A stretch of DNA of 39,172 bases, taken from Bdellovibrionia bacterium. Lineage in GTDB: Bacteria > Bdellovibrionota > Bdellovibrionia > Bdellovibrionales > JAUICD01. Where the stretch lies: NCBI GenBank assembly GCA_030427965.1, contig JAUICD010000033.1, forward strand, positions 1 to 39,172. The letters run 5' to 3'. Positions 32,893 through 39,172 of this stretch are shown here, piece after piece. Under the pieces are notes generated by a model. The model did not search any database, was not told the origin of the DNA, and saw only the letters and a list, made by a program, of their open reading frames with translations. Position numbers and translations under genes: made by a program. Position 1 is the stretch's first letter. Every line of letters starts with the position of its first letter.

Positions 32893-35800
32893 TTAAATTT
32901 CTTGTAAACTCAATAAACTTTCAAATGCACGATTGAACCTGACTGCTTCAGAGATTCCTGAAATCAATTTATCTCCATAGCTCTTGTAAGCTCTCTGCTC
33001 TTCACCTTGTCCTTGCCAGTGGACATCCACCATATGAGCAAGTTCCATTCTCAAATCTTTGATATATGTTCCTATCAACAAATTGTAATCGCGAAAAAGA
33101 TCTTCTTGATTGCGCTCACTTGCAGCCACAGCACCACTTTCAACTGCTGTATCCAAAACTCTATCTAATTTTCGAGCATACTCATCTCGAACTTTTGCAA
33201 AGCGTCCCCCAGGGTAAGAAGACAGATAGCTGATATGATTGAGATACTCATCTATTCTGTTGATTCGATCTTCTGCAATCATCTTGGGGATTCCAATTCG
33301 AATAAGATCAGCATAGTACTCCACAGTTTGCACTGTAATCCCAACAACTCCGTTTGCATATTTCTTTTGCCCAATAATACTGTCTGTTTTCTTCTCTAAA
33401 ACAGGATGAAAAATATTGAAACTCAGAGGGAGACCAAAGCCTCCTATCTTGATATCTTTTAAAGATAAGAAATGGCCATATGTCGGGTTATCAAAAATTT
33501 GAGAGGCCTCTTCATACAAAGCCTGATTCTGTTTGATCATAAAACTCGCCCAAACATCTGTTACAACAGACTCCACTTTTGAAGCCCAATAAGCATCAAA
33601 GCCACTTTTAATAAAGATTTTTTTACTCATGTAATCCAATAAACCTGAATAAGTCTGTTCTCTTCCATCCACCTGAACAGTCACTTTGTCATGTACGCCT
33701 TTGATTTTTTGACACAGGTTTGGTCGAGTGGAATACATACGAGGTGGATTGAACTCCAAATGCCCTTGAAAAAGAGAAAAGCCTCGACGCTGTGTCATTT
33801 TATTCTTCCAACCACCTTGATCATTTGCACAAACAAAATCTGAGAGCATTTTCTCTAATTGGTTATCAAACTGAATTCCATTTTCAGATAAAATCGGGCC
33901 ACCAAGTCTGCGATCATAATAGTCCCGACCCTCAGCCACAACGCCAGGCCGTGTGTTTTCCATATCAACAAGTGCATCATCAACTTTGTCCAGCATGTGA
34001 GATTCAACAACTTGTTCACCACCAATTTCACTCACAAGAACTTCGGGGCTCATCTTCATAACAAAGTTTTTTGTAATCTTATCAGAATCCATAGATAAAT
34101 TGAATCCAAGAACATATATTGGCTGATCCCAAGAGGGTTTGGATTCTAGAAAGTCAATAACAATCTCTAAGTTCGGGCGCTCTAGACTTGAAACAAAGGA
34201 GACATCCAGTCCCATTTCAACGGCTTTGGTTTTCAATTGATAATCATATTTTTGATTTTTATTAAAGTCTGTAATCAAAAAACCTGCATTGAAATATCTT
34301 GTGTAAAGCTGAGTTTCTTCAGTCGGTTCCCTTGACCCTCGAGACAGTGTTGAAAAAAGCTTAGAATTTAAAGTATTCAAATTCTTGACCCATACTTCTT
34401 CAAATTTCTTTTTTGCTTTTGGATTGGCTCGTGTGCGATCTATACCTTCAATAAAATCTCCTCGTACAAATTTGGGACTCAGACCATAAGAAGCGGCTTT
34501 GACTTGAGCAAAAAGTAGATTGGGATTCACTTTTGCAGCTTCAGTCAGTGTATAAACATTAAAAAACACAGCATCTAAAATGGCTTTCAGTTCATCTTTT
34601 GTGCGATTTGAAAAATCCACCTCTCCACGTGCTTCAATTATCATTTTGTAAAACCGTCTTGCTGATTCAAGATCTTTTTCAAATGGCCCAAAAAACCTAT
34701 CCCAAGACATTTGAACATTTTGATAAACACTTGAGAGCGCATCTCTATAAAGAGCCATATTGGCCTTATGTTCTGTGATATGTGTATTGATGGCGTAACC
34801 GAAAGCTTTGTCTTCATTTCCAAACCTTGAGTTTTCAATTGAATTTTGAAAAAGAAGTCCGTTTTGATTGAGATCATAAAGACCCAAATCATCCATTATA
34901 TCAAGTCGATTGGAATCACTTGATTTGCCTAACAAGTCTCTATACAAAAACTGCCTTAGTTTTCCTTTGATTTGCTCGCTTTTTTCTCTAGAACCAGAAT
35001 GAAGCTTGCTCAAATGATCTAGAATAGCAGACTCATGATATCTGAGCTTCATCGCAGTGTCTTCAAGAAGATAATATCGATTTGTATACTTAGCAATCCA
35101 GTGATCCAACGCTATCATAAGCGCAAGATCTCCAACTGCAAAAAGAACGTTGGCATACCGGAGTTTCGGCCCCCATGTGTAGAGATAACAAAGTCCTGTA
35201 ACAACAACATGACGGGTTGTTTTTTCAACAGCTTTCTTAGCCGCTTCCTGAGTTCCGTACCTACTAAAAACTTGTGCTGATTTCTTGATTCCCCAAAAAG
35301 CTCCCTTTGCTCCAAGCCGACCCGCAGTTCGAATGGCTGCTGATTTCATGAGCTTTGCAATCAGAATCTTTGCTCCTGCTAAACCAATAAACGATCCAAC
35401 AAGTGAGGAAATTTTAGGAGCGTAGGCGCCAAGACTTGAGGGGTTGAGCCATTTTTCTGTTGCGGAATCAAATGCTTTGTCATAGTTTTCTTTGTCAATA
35501 GGCGTATTGGAAAGCCCTCTTCCTGAAACATTGTACTTTACTATTTTCTGTACATTTGGATCATGCATAAATTCAAATGAAATCTCTGAAGCCATAAGAC
35601 CTGCTGCCATTCCAAGAGATTGGAAGAGTATTTTTCGAGTCGCTGTGCTTTTCTCACTCAACCACCCACCAAGCCTTGCAACTTTATCTACACTTCCACT
35701 AGTTAAAACAAACATAAAAAAGGACATGTAACCAAGTGGATCCATCAATTGCGTAGCAAAGTCTTCACATGCAGATGGGTTATCTTTTATTTGAATAGAA

Positions 35801-36198
35801 CACTGATACATGCTCAGAGCACCAATCGCGGCATAAAATACAGCAGCCTCAACAGGAAGACGAGCTGCTGTTTCCACAACATGCTTTCCTGTTGCACGTG
35901 TGCCTGCTCTTACACCTTCTATATAGCGCTTCATGCGTTCTCTAAGATTTCGAGATTTTGCAATATTAAGCTCTGACTGCGATGCTCTTTCAATTGTCAC
36001 ACGGTCTACACCTTCAGCAACGTCACCCTCAATCACCCAACCTCTTTTGGTTTCAGTGACAGACTGAACATCGCCATCCACCGTGTGGTGAATGGTCTTC
36101 TCTATAACATCGCTGCCGTCTTTTCCTTCAGATGAAATCGCAGTTGATGTGGCAAACTGAAATGCAATCAAAAATGAAAGAACAAGTCTATAAATCAT
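32893..36198 (-). CDS. Large exported multi-span membrane protein, unknown
   Basis: 1101 residues. Signal peptide (IYRLVLSFLIAFQFATSTA). Hydrophobic segments near residues ~115-130, 152-168, 189-206, 264-282 and 349-368 (for example VEAAVFYAAIGALSM, GYMSFFMFVLTSG, VLFAVGDLALMIALDHWIA). The remaining ~730 residues are polar and helical, without a motif I recognise. The amino-terminal stretch after the signal (EKTIHHTVDGDVQSVTETKRG) is beta-like. Its ATG overlaps the stop of the 922-residue ClpB-like gene by 4 nt (ATGA), so the two are coupled and their products probably act together, perhaps as a membrane platform for the AAA+ proteins. Confidence 0.7.
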   Translation of the reverse strand: MIYRLVLSFLIAFQFATSTAISSEGKDGSDVIEKTIHHTVDGDVQSVTETKRGWVIEGDVAEGVDRVTIERASQSELNIAKSRNLRERMKRYIEGVRAGTRATGKHVVETAARLPVEAAVFYAAIGALSMYQCSIQIKDNPSACEDFATQLMDPLGYMSFFMFVLTSGSVDKVARLGGWLSEKSTATRKILFQSLGMAAGLMASEISFEFMHDPNVQKIVKYNVSGRGLSNTPIDKENYDKAFDSATEKWLNPSSLGAYAPKISSLVGSFIGLAGAKILIAKLMKSAAIRTAGRLGAKGAFWGIKKSAQVFSRYGTQEAAKKAVEKTTRHVVVTGLCYLYTWGPKLRYANVLFAVGDLALMIALDHWIAKYTNRYYLLEDTAMKLRYHESAILDHLSKLHSGSREKSEQIKGKLRQFLYRDLLGKSSDSNRLDIMDDLGLYDLNQNGLLFQNSIENSRFGNEDKAFGYAINTHITEHKANMALYRDALSSVYQNVQMSWDRFFGPFEKDLESARRFYKMIIEARGEVDFSNRTKDELKAILDAVFFNVYTLTEAAKVNPNLLFAQVKAASYGLSPKFVRGDFIEGIDRTRANPKAKKKFEEVWVKNLNTLNSKLFSTLSRGSREPTEETQLYTRYFNAGFLITDFNKNQKYDYQLKTKAVEMGLDVSFVSSLERPNLEIVIDFLESKPSWDQPIYVLGFNLSMDSDKITKNFVMKMSPEVLVSEIGGEQVVESHMLDKVDDALVDMENTRPGVVAEGRDYYDRRLGGPILSENGIQFDNQLEKMLSDFVCANDQGGWKNKMTQRRGFSLFQGHLEFNPPRMYSTRPNLCQKIKGVHDKVTVQVDGREQTYSGLLDYMSKKIFIKSGFDAYWASKVESVVTDVWASFMIKQNQALYEEASQIFDNPTYGHFLSLKDIKIGGFGLPLSFNIFHPVLEKKTDSIIGQKKYANGVVGITVQTVEYYADLIRIGIPKMIAEDRINRIDEYLNHISYLSSYPGGRFAKVRDEYARKLDRVLDTAVESGAVAASERNQEDLFRDYNLLIGTYIKDLRMELAHMVDVHWQGQGEEQRAYKSYGDKLISGISEAVRFNRAFESLLSLQEI

Positions 36199-38963
36199 TC
36201 AGATACTATGTCCTCAATTTTTCTTCTTATCGGGGTTACAAAATACCCATCCTCATTTCCATCAATTCTAAGTTCCCAGTGAGTGATCATCTGTCCATCA
36301 TCATTGTAATTGGCATCATTTTCTAAAAATCGCTCTTGCTCACGAGCCAAGAGTTCATCAATACGTTTTCGTGGAATACGCGCACCTTGAGAACGGTTTC
36401 CTGGATTCATGGCTTCGTTGACAATAGCCTCTCTTCCAGCATCTGTAAGAGTCACAATGGAATTACTATCCTTTTCAAATTGGTAATTTCTTTTTGAAAC
36501 AAAACCTTCTACAATTCGTCCTAGCGTTTTTGCTCCCACAAATCCCGTAAGAATTTGTTCTGTTCGCCCTAAAAATGCCGGACGCAGTGTCGTTTCCAAG
36601 GCCTTTGTCATTTCAATTTGACCACGTGGAGAAAGCTGCACAAGTCCTTCTGGAAAATGAGGGTTTGCCATTCGCTCCGTCAATTCTTCTTGAGTCAACT
36701 CTTTGATCGGTTCAGATTTTTTAAACGTACCTTCTGTATAGCCATATGTCCGCATCACTTCAATCGCAGATTCATGATTGATAGCCATAATAAAAAATGT
36801 GTTTTCAAAAGAGGCGACCTTACTTCCATCATGGTTTTCAAGGCGACCTTTGTCAAAAATGGTCTCAAGCAGTTCAAGGGCCTCTCTTGTACCTAAGTTC
36901 ACTTCATCAATGAACACAATTCGAAATGGTTTTTCATGAACTTCACTCACAAGATCTATTTTAGAGTCACGACTTCCTTCTAGTCTTTCACGTGTCAGCT
37001 GTTGCCCTTCGATCTTTGTAAATCCAACATCCAAGTTGTCTGCAAGCTCTTTTGCCATACTCTCAGTCGACATGGTCTGCCTTGCCGTTTCGGTTTTACC
37101 GTTTCCTGATGGACCTACAAAAAGAATATTTCCTCTTGTTTGTCCCGCTTCACGAGCTCCCATCATTCCACCCACAAAGAGAGTCGCAAATTTTTCAACA
37201 ATCGTGTCTATACCAAAGACATTTTTAGCTAAATTGTCTTTTACATTTTTCAAGAAACGTCGAAAAGCTAGGGAGCGGTAATTTCCTACACGTGCTCCTC
37301 CCAGCTTTCTCTCTGAGGCGGCTCTTTCTACATCATGTCTTGTGATTTCAACTACAGACTCCTTGGCTCCACTTTCAATCATACGGTCATTGAGCATAAC
37401 CACAGTTTCAAACATCAACTCCAGTTTTCCTAAAAGCCCTGGACCAACAGAAGGATAGCTTTCAGCCACATCAACTACGATCTCTAAGAATTCTTCTCGA
37501 TTTTGAATACTATCAATCGACATATCTCTGAGTGCTTCATTTAACTTTATTTTCGCAATTCCCGTTAACTCTTTAGCCGTAGGAGCTTTGAGCTCCACTC
37601 TTTCCATAGTATTCACAAAGGGATTGTCGGTCAGCTTTCTGGCCTGAGTTTTGTTGCTTAAAGCAATCATTTGGATACCTGACTCAGGATCTCTTTGTGC
37701 ATCTTCAAGCATTCGCATCAACTTGTCTGCAATACCTGGATTCTCTTTGTCACCACCTGTTTTTAAAAATATTCCCAGATCTCGCACTATAAGTTTGTAT
37801 TTGCCACCTGCTTCTTTAAGAGTTTTGGTCATTTGCTCTAAACGTGCTTCAAGTTCACCTCGATACTTTGTTCCCGCCATAATGGAATTGGGATTTAGTT
37901 CCAAAAACTCCACTTCCGTAAACTTATCCAGCATCTGTCTGACGCTTTCCTTCTGAGGAGTCCACTCTCCAGCTTTGTATCTCTCAACTGCTTGAACAAG
38001 ACTTTCTAAAAAAGATTTTCCACCAGCTCCAAGATCACGTGTAATATGAACGCTGTTCTTCTTTCCTCTAGATGTTAAGTGCCTTAGAACAACCTCAAGA
38101 AATTCTTCTCGAATCACCATTTCGCCATCTCTCAGTGCAGCTTCTGGTGTTTCCTTGATCTTCTCTCGAACTCTTTCTGAAATATTTTTTAGAATTGAAT
38201 CAAATTGAGCAAGCTTTCCATCACGCTGAGAAAAACTCTTATAGGCGACTGCTCTTCCCGTATAGTACTCATGAGCCCTTGCTGAGTTGGTGCCTTTTTT
38301 GTGATCCCCGCGTTCTTTTTGAACAGCCTCCATCACACGCTCTTTCACTTTACTACGACTTCCTGTGATTCCTTTTGAAAGATGACCTGATATCAATCGA
38401 CCCAAATTTGAACTTGCCTCAACCATTGCCAAAAGAATGTGCTCGGGGCCGATGAAGTGTGAGGATTGAATCCCCGGAGTCCCATTTCTATCCGCATAAG
38501 CGTTGTCATATTTTGTTTGCTCTTGAGCAATATCTAAAATTTCTTTCAGTCCTTCAGAGATTTCCACATCCTTTGCACTCACGGGTTTGTTGCCTTGAGA
38601 TTTATCTAGACTGACCTCACCCGCCTCTCCTCGAATCATCGACATATTCTCTCTCAAATAAGTTGTCACATGATGATAGATTCCAAGAGATTCAAGGACG
38701 CCTGTCATTGTACCACTAGCCATACTGTGGCCGCCTTCGATTCGGATAAGTGAAGCTGCCATAATGTGGTTTTCTGTGAGCTCTCTTGAACCTTCAGCAA
38801 CCATGATCTTGACTGCAAGTTCGTAGATGTCTTGAGTCTGCTCTGTGGCTATTTCGACCGCTCTGTGAGTCTTCTCTTCTCCTGCCATAAGGCAAACGCC
38901 ACCAGCAAGGGCCAACTGCGTGGAACTCATTAGGGTTAAAAGTAGAATCCATAGTTTGATCAT
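36195..38963 (-). CDS. Exported ClpA/ClpB-like AAA+ protein with degenerate D1
   Basis: 922 residues. Signal peptide (IKLWILLLTLMSSTQLALA-GG). Residues ~30-215 match a Clp N-domain pair (AVEIATEQTQDIYELAVKIM; SHFIGPEHILLAMVEASSNLG, the usual 'GpEHLLlAll'). D1: AGTKYRGELEARLEQM is a textbook ClpB block, but Walker A is DLGAGGKS (K316), Walker B lacks the catalytic Glu (LIVRDLGIF) and the Arg fingers are missing (NPFVNTMERVELK). D2 is intact: Walker A GPSGNGKTET (K623), Walker B RIVFIDEVN (D686, E687), sensor-1 N729, Arg finger LRPAFLGR (R800) and sensor-2 GAR (~860). So only D2 is likely to hydrolyse ATP. First gene of an operon with the 1101- and 229-residue proteins. Confidence 0.85.
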   Translation of the reverse strand: MIKLWILLLTLMSSTQLALAGGVCLMAGEEKTHRAVEIATEQTQDIYELAVKIMVAEGSRELTENHIMAASLIRIEGGHSMASGTMTGVLESLGIYHHVTTYLRENMSMIRGEAGEVSLDKSQGNKPVSAKDVEISEGLKEILDIAQEQTKYDNAYADRNGTPGIQSSHFIGPEHILLAMVEASSNLGRLISGHLSKGITGSRSKVKERVMEAVQKERGDHKKGTNSARAHEYYTGRAVAYKSFSQRDGKLAQFDSILKNISERVREKIKETPEAALRDGEMVIREEFLEVVLRHLTSRGKKNSVHITRDLGAGGKSFLESLVQAVERYKAGEWTPQKESVRQMLDKFTEVEFLELNPNSIMAGTKYRGELEARLEQMTKTLKEAGGKYKLIVRDLGIFLKTGGDKENPGIADKLMRMLEDAQRDPESGIQMIALSNKTQARKLTDNPFVNTMERVELKAPTAKELTGIAKIKLNEALRDMSIDSIQNREEFLEIVVDVAESYPSVGPGLLGKLELMFETVVMLNDRMIESGAKESVVEITRHDVERAASERKLGGARVGNYRSLAFRRFLKNVKDNLAKNVFGIDTIVEKFATLFVGGMMGAREAGQTRGNILFVGPSGNGKTETARQTMSTESMAKELADNLDVGFTKIEGQQLTRERLEGSRDSKIDLVSEVHEKPFRIVFIDEVNLGTREALELLETIFDKGRLENHDGSKVASFENTFFIMAINHESAIEVMRTYGYTEGTFKKSEPIKELTQEELTERMANPHFPEGLVQLSPRGQIEMTKALETTLRPAFLGRTEQILTGFVGAKTLGRIVEGFVSKRNYQFEKDSNSIVTLTDAGREAIVNEAMNPGNRSQGARIPRKRIDELLAREQERFLENDANYNDDGQMITHWELRIDGNEDGYFVTPIRRKIEDIVSE

Positions 38964-38991
38964 AGCGTGTCCTTTGATCCAGAGTAGGTTT

Positions 38992-39035
38992 TGTAGGTGC
39001 CAGGCATATCCTGCTGATTCGACTCAGCACCTACA
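38992..39035. repeat. Hairpin repeat element, copy 1
   Basis: TGTAGGTGC (38992-39000) pairs with GCACCTACA (39027-39035), a 9-bp stem around a 26-nt loop. The segment 38994-39027 recurs with 4 mismatches in 34 nt at 39139-39172, so this is a dispersed element and not a lone hairpin. Confidence 0.75.
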
Positions 39036-39138
39036 CGATTTAGTTCAAGATCTATGCCCAAACTATGGAAATAAGGGGGGATATAGCGCTGATAAACAGG
39101 TGAGTTGAGAGGAAGGACAATTTTTGCTCACATCTGTT

Positions 39139-39172
39139 TAGGTGCCAGGCATATTCTGCGGATGCGACTCGG
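39139..39172. repeat. Hairpin repeat element, copy 2 (cut by window edge)
   Basis: 30 of 34 nt match copy 1 (TAGGTGCCAGGCATAT...CTGC then GATTC/GATGC differences). The window ends where the closing hairpin arm of copy 1 would begin, so its complete length is unknown. It may be a REP-like sequence. Confidence 0.7.

Larger units (their letters stand above)
38964..39172 (-). promoter_or_regulatory. Upstream region of the exported ClpB-like operon with a repeated hairpin element
   Basis: About 210 nt before the ATG at 38963, ending at the window edge. It contains the two repeat copies listed separately and a purine-rich AGGAAGGACA region. It should hold the operon promoter, but no confident -10/-35 pair was seen. 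An ORF crossing it (38794-39030) is a shadow frame. Confidence 0.4.

Noticed and set aside
38794..39030. 78-codon minus-strand frame across the operon start
   Set aside because: It is an out-of-frame shadow of the 922-residue gene and crosses the hairpin repeat.
1..39172. CRISPR arrays, insertion sequences, rRNA genes or prophage
   Set aside because: No regularly spaced repeat series, no transposase or integrase ORF and no rRNA segments were found.

Overview
The window looks like a chromosomal segment of a Bdellovibrio-like bacterium (Bdellovibrionota/Oligoflexia). This is inferred from the gene set and not proven. It carries two TIGR02147-family regulators, a group best known from Fibrobacter and Bdellovibrionales. 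It is also dense in signal-peptide and lipoprotein hypotheticals, has moderately low GC, and includes a secreted M13 metallopeptidase and a beta-barrel protein with a Pro/Gln-rich linker.

Layout. 1-3103 (minus): the core operon rimP-nusA-infB, with infB cut by the window edge. 3194-5560 (minus): a GNAT acetyltransferase, a SurA-N-like periplasmic protein and an outer-membrane beta-barrel protein. 5561-6884: a mostly non-coding stretch holding a strong candidate sigma54-driven small RNA (about 5887-5995) with a C10 apical loop, then tRNA-Leu(CAA). 6885-14541: accessory region with two TIGR02147 regulators, several exported proteins (two-TM protein, gluzincin-like metallopeptidase, Cys-rich repeat-like protein, ChaN/EreA-like protein), a decayed duplicate of one gene tail and a short paralogue of another gene. 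14730-15747: VOC protein, small unknown protein, cupin. 15818-17812: M13 lipoprotein peptidase. 17856-20361: HPF-like protein, cytochrome c, DUF1232 protein, CAP-domain lipoprotein, greA. 20477-27679: MgtE, NrnA-type DHH phosphoesterase, two BFD-like [2Fe-2S] proteins, an NSS transporter followed by glyoxalase II, an orphan ParA with a 53-residue basic partner ORF, and tryptophan 2,3-dioxygenase.

28097-38963 is the most unusual part. A 1337-residue protein with a signal peptide combines two ClpB-like AAA+ modules with a C-terminal FtsH-type M41 zinc protease domain. Facing it is a minus-strand operon of three exported proteins: a 922-residue ClpA/ClpB-like protein (Clp N-domain, degenerate D1, intact D2), an 1101-residue multi-span membrane protein joined by a 4-nt overlap, and a 229-residue Arg-rich protein. 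All four have N-terminal signal peptides. I read this as a candidate extracytoplasmic (or prey/host-delivered) AAA+ unfoldase-protease system, which I do not recognise as a described one. The main puzzle is the ATP source.
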